Shown: piece by piece, positions 36,501 through 48,954 of the stretch
How the letters are laid out: every line of letters starts with the position of its first letter
Position numbering within the stretch: the first letter of the stretch is position 1
Notes under the pieces: generated by a model
Seen by the model: the letters and a program-made list of their open reading frames with translations, nothing else
What the model was told of the DNA's origin: nothing
Databases searched by the model: none
Translations under genes and position numbers: made by a program
NCBI GenBank assembly: GCA_020466095.1
Contig: CM035808.1
Coordinates: 19,590,272 to 19,654,271 of the forward strand
Length of the DNA stretch: 64,000 bases
Source: Chlorops oryzae
Taxonomy: Eukaryota; Arthropoda; Insecta; Diptera; Chloropidae
Reading direction: 5' to 3'

Positions 36501-36718
36501 TTCGCGTCATAAACGCAAAGAATTCACAGCCATGCTAATTGGATTTTGAATAGAAACATTGGAAGGTGCGGAGCATCAGCGTCATTTAAAGCACTGCAGA
36601 CAGAGACACTTGCGAAATCGGGTGAAAGTCAAACCGGTTGAGGAGAGAAAAATTTTCGAAAATTACCAATTCACGCGTTTTAAACACGCGCCCATCCATC
36701 CACACATATTAGAGCAAT
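36501..36718 (+). promoter_or_regulatory. Mvb12: Mvb12 5' UTR segment with a 5-codon uORF
   Basis: TTTTATTTTTCAG at 36,488-36,500 is a strong acceptor, so the leader is spliced. A minimal upstream ORF (ATG CTA ATT GGA TTT TGA, 36,532-36,549) precedes the main ATG at 36,719, with no other ATG between. Such a uORF could lower translation; that is inference. Confidence 0.55.
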
Positions 36719-38397
36719 ATGAACAAAGCCGGAAAGCATATACAGAGCGCTGTTGTTAGTCCCAAATCAACGTTTTATGGGTCACCAGTGCCACTGGCTG
36801 GCGGTACGCCACCGATTGCACAAAAGAATGTGATCAACTCGATAATGAGCTTCTTGCCCGATAATCGACCGATTACATCGTTGCAGATTGTCGAGGACTT
36901 TGAAAAGTAAGTTTTCTAATTGCAATTGAATTGGAAATTCATTATGAGTAATAATTATAAGATTGAATATTTATGTAATTGAGTCATTCTATCCGTATTT
37001 GCTAATGGTTAAGTTAAATGGTTGGAAGAAGAGATATAGAAAAACTGCCACTCTGGTTTCTACAAATCAGCATGTGCCGGATATGTAACAAAAATACGCT
37101 TAGCTAGCTAAGTAGGTTAGGTTTATAATATTTTTGCACAGCGTTGTCACACTTCATTTTTTCGTATTCAAATAAGTATCAAATAGTATCCAAAATTTTT
37201 TGTATAATTATCGACTTGGCCAAGTCGGATGAAATGTCTGAATATATGAGGGGGAGTCGTATAAGAAAGCAAGCATGAAAATCAAACGATTTTGATTTTT
37301 TTTTTCTCAAGTGCGAGCAAAAGGCAGAGTATGTAAGGGAAAGTTGGCGGACTTCATACTTGCTTCCATTATTCTTTCGTGTTCCAATTCTTTATGAGAA
37401 TCTTCGACAATTTCCTTATAAAAACTCTACGCAAAATGAATTCGGATGAAGATTAGTATAAAAAAGTCCGTAACGTGTTATGACAACGAACGTTTTGGTC
37501 GGACTTATCGCTTGGATGAAAAGTCGGAAAGTCTGAGGTCCCTAATACGGAATTTACTAAACGATGAAAACAGTCATATCGGTGTCTCACAAAAACGTTC
37601 TCATTTTTGAAGCAGAGTATCATTGTATCATTTAATTTTGAATGTATCCAATTTAATACGATTGTATCCAAAACGGCAACGCAACGTTTTATACTGGAAA
37701 CGGTTTTGAAGGAGAAGAATGAGGAATCCCACAAGAAATCAAATAGTCTATATTCGTAAAGTCCACCACCGATCAAGCTGTAATTTTCTCGGGAAAAATA
37801 TTTAGAAATCACAACAGGAATAATGCAGGATTCTTAGTTTTAGAAGGACTTTCGTACCTCTGGTAATGAAGATGATGAAGGTGGTGATTACAAAAATGAT
37901 CATGGTGATGATGACGATGATGATGATTTTGATATTGGTGATGTTGTTGATGATTATGATGATGATAACAATGTTTATGGTTCTGATTATAATGACAATA
38001 ATCGTGGTGATGATGATGATGATGGATAATATTGATCCAATAAATTAATCTTTCCAAAAAGATTTTTTACGCGCCTTGTGTTGTAATTATACTTTTAATT
38101 TCATAATCAAATAATGTAACATAAGTTCCTTAAGTTGAAAAACAAATTGAAACACTCTACAATTAATGTATTCCTTTTGGATCAGATGCCCTAAAAATTT
38201 TACTCCAATAAATCGTACATACGATCAAGACTCTGATGCAGATCTTTGGCGCGAGAATAATTTACTCTTTGGACGACAAACGACACGATATTTGTGCTTG
38301 TCAAAGACTGAAGGACTGCCTGAATACGTAGTTGAAACATTGAAGTGAGGCAATAAACTTTAAACTTCTACCCTTTTTTCTTCTTTGTAAAGTTATT

Positions 38398-38433
<36 letters not shown>

Positions 38434-39405
38434 CACAATCACGTAAATCGCAGAGTCATAGCTGAGAAAGGAAAACCGCCAAAAGAATTCTCGCTACTGT
38501 CACGTACTGCTGATACAGAACAGAAAGCATGGCGCAAGCGTCAAATCGCATACAAATTATCGAAACGTGGAACCGTCGCGCAGGCCGTTACTGATGTTAT
38601 ACTGTGTTCGAAGCTTAAAGCAGCACCAGAGGGCTTTAAATTAGCGGGGTAAGTGAGAAATATTTGAGACGAATCAATTTCCGAATTTGAAATCCCCTCT
38701 GATTGTAGTGATATCAATGGAGTTCTTATTTGTTATAAGACTGGTGCCATACCAGTTCGTATTTCGCCACCGATTCCCGCACATCAGCCCGCGCAGTTCA
38801 ATGGAAACATTAGCGGAGGATGTCAAAGTGAAATTGATAAGGCACTAAATCGATTGAATGTGAGCGGACAAAGCCGGAACGGCAATCAAGCAGTGAGTAC
38901 TGTGAAAATACCAATGGAGACGAAAATGAGTACTTATTACACACATATATATATATATATATATATAATATATAAAATAGCTGCCGCCTCTGCCGAATGA
39001 AGAGCATGATTACGAGGAGATTCAGGCATCTTATCAATTGAAATCTCCCCAACGTCCAGCGCCTAAGCCTCCGTCAGTGGATGATTCTCTTTGCGGTCCA
39101 AGTCATACTAGCGGTGGTCATTACGTTGGTACATTGGGCGCTTACTCTGAACTCGATGGTGTGCCATTTGTAATCAATCCATCGCTGAAGGCAACAAACA
39201 CCAAAGATGATGTAAGTCGATTAAGTAAAACAATTTGATAAATCATTATTTATGGATTTTTGCTTTTGATTTTCCATCCAAGCCGTCAACGACACTGCCA
39301 CAAATAGCGGACTTGCTTCGCACTCTCGACTACGACTTTCAATTGGAACGTCAAATCTTATGCACCATGAAGTCATCTGCATCGAAGAATCCATTTTTCA
39401 AATAA
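36719..39405 (+). CDS. Mvb12: Multivesicular body subunit 12 (ESCRT-I)
   Basis: Exons 36719-36906, 38186-38344, 38454-38648, 38709-38892, 38981-39211 and 39283-39405 join in phase to 359 residues. After a ~50-residue N-terminal stretch comes a MABP domain (about residues 51-205; [18 protein letters not shown], the DADLW motif, and [12 protein letters not shown] at its end). A Pro-rich linker with [14 protein letters not shown] and RPAPKPP follows. The C-terminus, [20 protein letters not shown], looks like the UMA segment that binds the ESCRT-I core. Mvb12 caps ESCRT-I on endosomes, where the complex sorts ubiquitinated cargo into multivesicular bodies. The start is the first ATG in the long frame, preceded by a spliced leader. 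AATAAA lies at 39,514. Length is in the usual range. Confidence 0.92.
37866..38029. repeat. GAT/ATG trinucleotide microsatellite in Mvb12 intron 1
   Basis: An imperfect GAT/GTT array of about 160 bp. It produces long Met- or His-rich shadow frames on both strands that are not genes. Confidence 0.85.
38401..38431. repeat. Poly(T) tract before the exon 3 acceptor of Mvb12
   Basis: 31 consecutive T residues, about 20 bp upstream of the acceptor CGTAAATCGCAG at 38,453. It may serve as an extended polypyrimidine tract. Confidence 0.9.
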
Positions 39406-40717
39406 ACGTTCAACTAGTTGCCTAAATAGAAGCGCCTCAAAAAAAAAAAAAATTATATAATTATAAACTTAAAAATTTGTATATAAAATATAATAGTTTA
39501 ACTAAGCAGCTTTAATAAATACTCCGAATTATAATCAAATCTAAACCATATAAGCAATTATCAAAACACCAATTATTAATAGATTTTCTAACACTCTAGA
39601 CTGCATAGTTTAGCGACCTCTTTCATCTATATAAATAAGTTTTCTTTAAGGCTAAGCAATAAGTCAAAATACATAGAAACAAAATTTGTCCATGCTGATT
39701 GAATGATCAACCTGAAAATTTTACTTTATCGAAATAAGCTTATTTACACCTAGAAACCTGAACCCCATTCTTTGTGATTCATTTCAATATTCAAAAATAT
39801 TAAACTTTTAAAATAAAATAGTTTAAAACTATTTTCTATTTACAAGCTCGTTTTATGTACGTTATCTCATAAGTAGTCATACCTAAATATGTATTCACCC
39901 CTGTTCGCAATTAATGGAGCATTTTTAAACTGAACAAAATCATGGTTAAATCGAAAGATGTTAAAGGTATTATTTATTGGTAATGACAAAAAAAAAAATC
40001 GCGTCTCTTCCACGTACACGATGTGTTCAGTGTGCCCCAGTTAAATATATTAAATTAAAAAATATATTATACAATGAGCAATTAAAATAGAAATTTTATT
40101 ACGAAAAAATTTAACAAATTAGAAAAACATAGTGGTTGATGTTAACAGAATATATTGAACATGGCGCGAAACAGTTTTTAAATCAATAATGCGCATAGAA
40201 TTGATCATATTAGACATGATAGGCGTTTAGATTAGTATATTTTAGATTATACAAATATAATTGCAATATTTTATGTAAAATAAACTTTTAAACTTGGATT
40301 CTTGAATTAACGGATGCCAAAAAAGTATTCCTATGGACCCACAATTTTTGTTTCAACGTATGTGTTTTCGAATTATCCCCTTACGCTCTTGCTCTTTTTA
40401 AAAATGACGGAATACATATTTTATTTTACAATATTGGTCATTGCAAAGTGTCATGTCCTTTCTCGGAGGACATTATGCAAACTTAAAGTTGCATAAAAAT
40501 TTATTCGTAATATTGTTGTAAGTATATTACACTTATTACAGAAACATTCCGGGTATTTCTTTTTTTTTTAAATATCACGCGCGTTCAATAATATATAATG
40601 TCTTTTTAAATAATCTTTTATCTCCTTCGAGACCCCATGTTTATCCCATTGTTTCTCTAAAAACATAGAAACACATTATTATTATTGAAATATTGACACG
40701 GGTGGGACCATATGACT

Positions 40718-41346
40718 TTACTTGCTTAATGCGGGCTCCGAAATTTTTAACTGTTCGATTATGAGGTGGATCTTTATATTTTTTGCCATTGTTTGCTGCT
40801 TTTTGAAAATTTCGGCTTGCTCTTGAGCCGCCATCATGGCAGTTCCTTGCAATGGGGATCCTCTCAATGTTTTCCCACCTTTCCTTTTGATTAATAATTT
40901 GCAAAAATTTATGATTATTCAAAGAAATTTCAATTAAATTAATTTTAAATTACTTACCACCACTTGTTATGAATTTCCTGAATCGCCGCAGGAGTTTCTT
41001 CTTCTGTCACCTGCTTTCTTGACCATGAGCAAACAGTTCTCGACGTAAAATACTTGCTTACATACCTCCTATATTTGAATGAAGGAAGGACTCGTACAAA
41101 TTATATTTTCCGCTTCGAATCAGAACTTTTTTTGAATAATGGTCTGTCGCCAAATCTCTCTTCAAGGACGGAAAATCATCTACTAAATTCATATAGTAGT
41201 CTCTTATTTTAGCATCTTTAAATTATTAATAATGTTTACACGAACATACATACATATGAATAAATACTTTAATTTACCTAGCGCGACTTCATCAATTTCC
41301 TCGTTGTCTTCATCATATTCATCATCGTCTTCTTCATTATATTCTG
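40718..41346 (-). CDS. Unrecognised spliced gene or pseudogene, minus strand
   Basis: The last intron is convincing: donor GTAAGT after 40,958 and acceptor ATCAAAAG before 40,883. It is 74 bp long and joins HNKWW to KGGKTLRGSPLQGTAMMAAQ in phase. The terminal exon, 40883-40718, ends EPALSK stop with a helical, Lys/Gln-rich tail. Upstream, the frame reads SKYFTSRTVCSWSRKQVTEE. It is preceded, across a break near 41,060, by MNLVDDFPSLKRDLATDHYS and GKYNLYESFLHSNIGG in another frame. Further up, 41,346-41,273 is an acidic exon (EYNEEDDDEYDEDNEE) between an AG and a GTAAAT. A single missing base near 41,060 would join the two middle parts. I do not recognise the protein; a BEN-like fold is only a guess. 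It could be a decaying gene, a domesticated transposon protein, or a real gene with an assembly indel. Confidence 0.35.
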
Positions 41347-41485
41347 TGAATTTTTTTTATTTCCCAATCTAATCGATTTGATTTCAAACAGAACGGATAT
41401 TCATTGGAATGGTTAAGAATGGCTAAATGAAACCCTGCGGCTTATAGTTGCATTGGCTAACTACCTGTTCTGTTGTATTAGCTTA

Positions 41486-41869
41486 GTGTGCTTTCAGACA
41501 CGCCGATTTTTGGCCGATTTTTCTCAAAGATTTTTTTTGCTAGGCGAGGGAGGGTTGACGGAAGGGAACGAGTACAAATCGTTCGTACCAACGATTTTTG
41601 ACTTTTCTGACCGTTAGATCAAAATTTTGAATTTTTTTTTAGTTTTAATTTCCTGTTTTAGTTTTGATTTCACTTAAATAGAGGTAAATCGTTATTTTTT
41701 TATTCAAAACGGTGGACCAAAGTGTCAAAAGAAGCACACAAGAAACCAACTTCATTAAAAAATCGTTAGATAAAAATCGTTGTGTCTAAATGTCTCGCCG
41801 ATAGAACAGTAAAACAAAAGAAAATCAGCGACTAAAATCGGCCAAAAATCGGCGTGTCTGAAAGCACAC
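41486..41869. mobile_element. 384-bp TIR element with TTA duplication (PIF/Harbinger-type MITE)
   Basis: The left end GTGTGCTTTCAGACACGCCG and the right end CGGCGTGTCTGAAAGCACAC are perfect inverted copies, extending to about 36 bp (ATTTTTGGCCGATTTT). TTA flanks both sides (41,483-41,485 and 41,870-41,872), the TWA duplication typical of PIF/Harbinger. The two ends are nearly identical, which suggests recent activity. Confidence 0.88.
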
Positions 41870-41940
41870 TTAATATTAGTTTCTTTGGCTAATAAGGCCA
41901 AACTCTGATTTTTCAAGCATTCCAGTTGACAGTTCGTCCG

Positions 41941-42304
41941 CACGGTTGCCGATTTGGTACATTTGTACCAAATTTGGTACATTTTTTTTCCTTTGGTACA
42001 TAAATTTGAAATTTGGTACATTTTTGTTAAAGTGCTCAGTTAATTGAGAGAATGGACTAAAAAATCTGGGGAAATGCTTTGAGCCGGGTCAAATGTAGCA
42101 ACAAATATATACTCCCTCTTCTTTCTCATATAGTCAAACGGATTGTGTAAAAACATACATACATATATCTGCATCTAACCGATGTTTTTAGTTACGTAAT
42201 TCGTTATGAATACAAAAATTAATTTTTGAAGTCCAGAAACGGTACATTTTTCCTAGTTTGGTACATTTTTTGGTACACGAAAATGAAGTCAAACGGCAAC
42301 CGTG
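41941..42304. mobile_element. 364-bp hAT MITE, CACGGTTGCC ends
   Basis: It begins CACGGTTGCCGATTTGGTAC and ends with the complement of CACGGTTGCCGTTTGACTTC. TTTGGTACA motifs are repeated subterminally on both sides. The flanks TTCGTCCG and TTCGTCCA form an 8-bp duplication with one mismatch. The ends match the larger hAT element at 57,596, which could be the family member it derives from. It lies about 250 bp upstream of the likely nocte transcript start region. Confidence 0.88.
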
Positions 42305-42557
42305 TTCGTCCAATGGCCAGCTTTCCAAAATAGCTGGCTCCGAATGGAATTTGCTAGTTGGGTTGGAGTCTTTGTCTTTCCAAATATTCTGGCTACTAAT
42401 AGCCATTTTCGCAAATATTCTGGCTACTAATAGCCAGTTTTCCAGATTGTTTGGCTACTACTTCAACTCGCCACGCGGGGAAAATAAAATCCCCGAGGGA
42501 AATCCCTTTCAACAAACTGGCAGCACTGCGTATACTTCCGGCACAAAGCAAGCTGAA

Positions 42558-43994
42558 CTGAATTGAAAAATTTTCGTGTCGTCAGAAATTAGAAGAAAAA
42601 TCGATTAAAACGCACGTGGAAATTGATAAAAATTGTTTAAAACGCGTGCGTTCAGTGTAAAGTGCAAGTGCAGAGTGAATTAACAAGTGGAAAACGTGTA
42701 AATTGAGTTAGAAAACAGTTTTAAAGAAAATTTTCTTTCATTCGCTTACACACACAAATACATAAAGGAGGGAGGAGAGCGGCTTGTGTGTGCACGTATG
42801 TATATAAATGTGTGTGTGTGTGTGCTTGTATGTATGCTGCGCTCTGCTGTATTGTGCTATCGGTATCGAAGTTTTCTTATGTAAATCGAAGTTTTGCAAT
42901 CGAAAAATCGAAGTTGACCAATCGAGAAAGAAGTTCTTCTGAGGCTGCCATAAGAATTTTTGTTGTATACATGTGTACATCATTTTAATCGAATTTTTTT
43001 CGTTTTTCCTTCAATTTGTATCGACATTTTTCATTTTCAAGTTTTGTTGTTTTTTAAAGTTTTCCACTTTTGGCGCGCTTTTTCGAACCTATAAAGAGGC
43101 GTGACCCGCCCATTTAAGTCTTTTATTATACATCAATGATTCTATATTTTTTTAATGTTTTTACAGGATTCTTAGAAGACTGAAAATATATACATTAAAG
43201 CGATTTCAACGAAGAAAGCTAAAGTTTGTTTTGTGAATTCAGTTAAAAGAAAAAATTCAAGTGAAATTGTGTTAAAAAGAAAAACCAAGTGCTTGCGGAA
43301 GAACAAACGGGATATTCATATAGCAGAAAGAAAAAAACACGCTCACTTTGCTCAACGAGTCCTTTCGCGAGGAACTATTTCATTCGTTGTGCTTCGTAAA
43401 ACGAGAGTAAGCTATAGCACGTTTACTAAGAATCCACAGGAAGCAAAAACAACAAGAACGAAAAAAAATCCCTTAACATTTGCAAGCGTTTATATTTTGA
43501 AGAATTTTATTAATTTACCATTTTCTACTGCAACTTTAAAAGAAAAAAAGATAAAAGATTGATTTCCATTAAATCGCAAATAGCAGGCAAAAAGTATATG
43601 AAAAGTTATAACGGAATTCTCCAGAAGAGTCATCCTTTAAAGATAATCAAAGAAAAATACTGCCATTTCATCATTGGTCAATAAGTCAATATTAAAAATT
43701 TGCTTGTTTTTCCCCAACAAAAAGAATAAAAACAAAAGAATATAACAAAAAAGTTAAATCGCTTTAGAGAAGGCACGAAGACAAGTCGTGTAGCAAAGCC
43801 ACGAACAAAATCAATCGTTCAAGCAAAAGAAAAAAAAAACATAAAACATAAAACAAGTCCTCCTCAAAGCTCAAGCTTTTAAATTCCGCTTGAAAGCTTT
43901 CTTTTTCGAACGCATCACAACAGGCGTGTGTTTGCGTGGTCGCAAGGAGTGCCAGCGCAGGGGAGCTTAACGCTAATGAGGATCTTCTGGCAGC
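42558..43994 (+). promoter_or_regulatory. nocte: nocte upstream region and 5' leader
   Basis: A leader-like A-rich region (AAACGCACGTGG and AAAACGTG, about 42,600-42,720) is followed by a (TG)n microsatellite at about 42,808-42,826. TTTTTACAG at about 43,168 is a probable acceptor that begins the UTR exon carrying the nocte ATG at 43,995. The exact promoter cannot be read from sequence alone. Confidence 0.45.
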
Positions 43995-46900
43995 ATGAGT
44001 ACACTGGGGGGAAGTAGGGGAGAGCGAAATGCCAAGCCCAAGTTCTCAGCACTCGATATAAATCGCATGTACAAGAATAGCCGTGTAAGTAGACCTCAAA
44101 TTCTTGTCACTTCTCAATAAAAATCATTATTCATGTCAATGCTTTTTTCCCCCACCTCATCCCTATAGGGTGAATCGGCTGAGCCATCTGCACAAAAAAA
44201 TCAGATCCCACGTAAACATGGAATGCAAATATTGGGAAAAGTGCCGTCCGCAAGGCGTCCACCAGCGAATTTACCATCCCTAAAAGCTGAAACTACCAAC
44301 AATACGCCACTAATCAATAATAATCTAACATCAACTGGACAAGAAGGTAAGATGAGAATTATAAAAAAAAAACTCCAAATAATTTTGGCCACAAATCTTG
44401 TAGATATTCCTTACTTACCGATATACATATATCATGTTAATTGTTAAATGAAAAAAGTATATCGGTATGTGTGGAAAATTTGAATTTAAGCGTTATTATG
44501 ACTTCTCTGCGGTCACTTCGTTCAGGTCACGAAAGTCTTTTTCTTTTAAAGTGTGATTTTTAAACGTGATCTAAACAAAAACACTTCCGATTGCACTTAC
44601 AGAAAGCGGTGAACCTTTAACAGCAGCAGCGGCTTTACTAAAAAATAAATCCAACAGTCTTATCAATAGCAATAGCACCGCTAATAATAATAACAACATC
44701 AGTAGCGGCGGCAGTGGCGGTATTAGTAGCAAACTTATTAACAATTCAAAACCATTGGGAAGTGGTCTTGATAGTAATAATTACACACGTAACGCTACAG
44801 TGAATCATCATCACGCCCAACAGCAGCAGCAGCAGCAGCATCAGCATCAATCCCAACATCAGCACCACCATCATCATCAGCAACAACAACATAATTCACC
44901 AATAACATGGTCCTCAGTAACGACTGGAAGCGACGGGAGTCACAGCAACAGAAACAGCAGTGGCAGCGGCGGTGGCGGGGCGGCGGCAGCAAATCAAGTG
45001 CGAATTTCAATTTAGAATTATTCCAAGACGAATTTCCGATACTCGGAGGGGGCAGCAGTGGAACAGGAGGGACTGGTGGAGCTGGCAGCGGCAGCCATTC
45101 GAACAAGAACAGATCAGATCATCATCAACAGCAACATCAAAACTATCATCCGCACCAGAGAGACTACCAGCACGGACGACAGCCGATGATGTCGCAAAAC
45201 GAGAATCAATATCACAAACGCCACGATGTTCACAACAATTACAGAGATGGCAGCGGCGACGGCGACGGAAATTATCAATACGACGCACAGAGAGATCAAC
45301 AACGCGAATTCAACGAGGTCAGTCTAAGGCCACAAACAGATGCAGCAGCCTGGTTACAGCAACAAGAAAAAACAGCAAAAGGCGCAGCTGCAGCCGATCA
45401 AGCATTGAACCAACAGGGCCAGGGCCCCCAAGGAGGAGGCACAAGTGCCGGTACAGCAGTTCCCCTCCCTATATTAACACTTATGCCCTCGTTCATGCAA
45501 AGAGGTGCACCATTGCCCACAGGAAATGCAAACGCCGGTGGCAGTGTCGGTGTTGGTGGCGGCGGCAGTCGCCCCCAAACGGCAACAGACTATCAACAGC
45601 AAAATGGAATTCTAGCTGCTAGTGGAACAGGTGGTGGTGGTGGTGGTGGTGGCGGTAGCTCTCTACTCAAAGATGGCCGTCAACAACGCAGCACTGGTGC
45701 AGCACTTTCCGACTATCGAAGCAATTCGAATACTGTCAGCAGCTTCCGTGCTGCAACAGCTATACCGAAACGACCGCCACAAATGGCTACACCACCACCA
45801 CTGGGTGGTGGCAGTAGTGCAGCAGGTGGCATAGGCCGAAAGGATAACTCCTTCGCTATTGAACCCGAAATGGCGCAAATGCAACGACCGATCATACGAG
45901 AAGAAGATTTAGAACGCTTGAATGCTATCGCCAAAGATGATAGCTGGACCAAGCAAGATGATTTTGACTATACAAAGAAATTGACCTTTTCCGATGATGA
46001 ATCCAACGATGAGCCAACACCAACAAAGGAGCGCGAACGACCAGTATTTAATAAATCCGGCAGCGGAAATCTTGACCAGCGTAAAAATTCTAGTGCAAGC
46101 AGCGTTGGTGGATCATCCATCTCCAACTGGCAACGTAATAGTGCTGAGCGTGAAAAGCTGAGCGATGTCGAGACAAATGAAGCAGGTCGTCCGCAGCAGC
46201 AGCAGCAGAATGGACATCGTAATGCTGGCGCTATAACGCTAGATGCTAGCGTCTATGAACGGGTAAAGCAACGCAAGGAAGAAGAAGAGCGACGCGAAAT
46301 GGAACGTAAAGCGAATGCGGCAAAAAAGCTGCAAGAGCTCGAACAAAAGTTGAACAAAAAAGCTGCTTCAGCAACATCATCGTCCCCATCGCCTTTGACA
46401 GGTGGAACAACATCAGCAACAACAACAACGGCAGCAACAACAACTGCAGCGACGCCATCGACAGTTGAAAATGCTTCAAATGATGAATCAAAATTGCTAT
46501 CAACTTCCAATGCGGACGATGATTTATATGCCTCCGGTCAACAACATGTTCGACGTGCTGGAGGTGGAGGCGCCAGCAGCAGCAACAGTAGCATGTACGA
46601 GCGTGGAAGTCGCTTCGAACGCTCAGCTGGTGCTTCGAGTAGCGTATCAGGAACAAGCTCAAGTTCAGCATCATCGAAACCAGTTTTCTCGGCACATTTT
46701 CAATCGAATTTGCCGCCACGTTTCCAACGGCAGCAACAAATGCAAGCAACAAGCGGCAGCGGTGGAGGTGGTGGCGGTAGTGCTGCTGGCGGTACAATCA
46801 ATCAGAGTGGAAATACAACTCGATCGATAACGGGAACAGCTCCAGCATCAAGTGGTGGACTGGAGAAATCGGCTTCAGTCGGCTCTGCATACGATGCGAT

Positions 46901-48923
46901 GGGTCTACGATTTAAAGCTCAACGTCAAGGAGGAAGAGGCAATGATTATCGCGACAATTATACTCGGAATAACGGAAGTGGCTACGGACGTAACAGAAAC
47001 GACAGTGAAAAGGATGATGAACAACAACGATACTATGGTAGTGGTGGTGGACGCGGAAATGGCGGAAGCGGCCGTGGTGGCAGCGGCGGTGGCGACGATC
47101 TAGTACGTAACCAGCTCTCTCGCAGCATTTCGGATAGCTCGCAACGCAAGACGAGCGTCTCGTCGAATGAAAATGAAACAACAAAAATCGGTGGAAGTGG
47201 AAGTGTCAGTGGCATGGATGTTAAGGACATGGGTACGGCGATGATTTCGTCATGGGCAGAAGAAACTGACGCTGAAATGAAGCGGCAACGTGGAGAGAGC
47301 TTCTCGTCTTCGCATAGCCACGATTCGATTCCAATCAAAATACTACAGCGTCCCCAAACACAGATAAGTGTTTCCGAAGAAGATGAATCGTCACAGAAGA
47401 AACCGCAACAAACGGCAGCGAGTCAGCAACAGCAGCCACAATCTCAACGTTTGAGTGATAGTGAGCGTGGACTAGAACATGCGCCGTCGACAGCGGTAAC
47501 AACAGGAACAGGAACAGCAGCAGCATCAACGTCTTCGTCGCATTTCGCGCCGACGCAAATTTTGAGGCGTTCGGAATCGTCGAACGATGAGCGTATGAGC
47601 AAAGTTACTCAAGGCACTGTCAATATAGCAGTGGCGGACTCGCAAGCATCGATCAAGGCGAACCAAGAAAATGAAAAAGCTCAGAAAGTCGACCAGAGCA
47701 ATGAGAAAAATAAGGAATCCGATAAAGGAAGTTCTGGCCCTATAAACGCCCGTAAGGACTCCGTTGTAGGTGAGAGCGAGAAGAAACATGAAGCTGTCAG
47801 CAACACGCGTGACGCAAAGCGGCCAAATACCCGTGGCGGAGGTGGCGGAAGAGGCGAACGTGAGCGAGACCGTGATCGTGACGGTCGTGGTGCACACTCA
47901 CGTAACTACGGCGGTGGCCAATCGAGCTACCGTGGTGGACGCGGGGACGCTGGTGGAGGAGGAGGTGGCGGCGGCGGTGGTAGTGGCAGCAGCAACTGGA
48001 ATAGTCGTGGCCGTGGTGGCGGCGGTGGTCGCTATTACGACCACGAAGCGGAACTTTCAGAAGGTATCGAAGAAGACGGCACTGGATACGGTGGACGTGG
48101 TGGCCGTGGTGGTGGTCGCCGAGGTGAACGAAGCCCAAAAGTGCCACGCAAAGATCATGGTGGTAGTCGACATTCTGGTGGAGCCGGAGCTGTTGGCAGT
48201 GGAACTGGTGGCGCTGGAAGTGCCGAAGATACAAAAGACTCATTTGCCCCACGCGGTGAACCGTCGCGTCGTGGCCGTGGTGGTGGCGGAAGTATTGGCG
48301 ATCGCGGTAGCGGATCCTACCGCAGTGGAAATTCCGGACCGCGACAAAGCGCCCAAGGACGTCATTACGGACGGGGAACTTATGATGAGCATAAAGAACG
48401 CGATCGCAAACGCAATTCCGAATCCGATCATGGAACAACGACTGAAATGGATAAGACAAAACAGAATCAATTGGCCCTTAGCGCTGGACTGACAAAGGTC
48501 AAGGAAAATACCACTAATAGTAGTGGTGGCAACAGTGCTGCTGGAAAGCAGCCAAGTCCACAACCAATTTCGAATGCGGGACAGCAGAAGAAATCATCGT
48601 CATCGCACGATATATTCGAGAAGAAACACTCAACGGGAACACCACCAAAACAGCTCTCCAAGGATTCTTCCAAAACGGACGAGCCAAACGAGCGTGAAAA
48701 GAAATCCTCATCGAAAGAAAAAGATATTCCGCGCTCTACGCCATTAGCCACGGCACCACAAGCTGCCGTAAGCAATAGTGTTAAAAAACCAGACTTGCCA
48801 CTGGCATCATTGCCCACACACCAACACCAACACCAGCACACACAACACTCCAATTCCAATTCTGTGCAAACGGTTTCGAAAGCATCAACGCAACCACAGC
48901 CACAGCCACAACAACTTCAACAG

Positions 48924-48954
<31 letters not shown>

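Noticed and set aside
36559..36759. 66-codon frame overlapping the Mvb12 start
   Set aside because: It lacks an ATG at its beginning (starts at TTG) and sits in the 5' UTR; the Mvb12 frame starts at 36,719.
37809..38057. His-rich minus-strand frame
   Set aside because: Product of the GAT microsatellite in an Mvb12 intron.
43233..43562. 109-codon Lys-rich frame upstream of nocte
   Set aside because: A-rich 5' UTR, no known motif, no ATG context support; the domain match begins at 43,995.
47797..48459. 220-codon minus-strand and 240-codon plus-strand frames inside nocte
   Set aside because: They arise from the Gly/Arg repeat of nocte read in other frames; conserved nocte reading continues through them.
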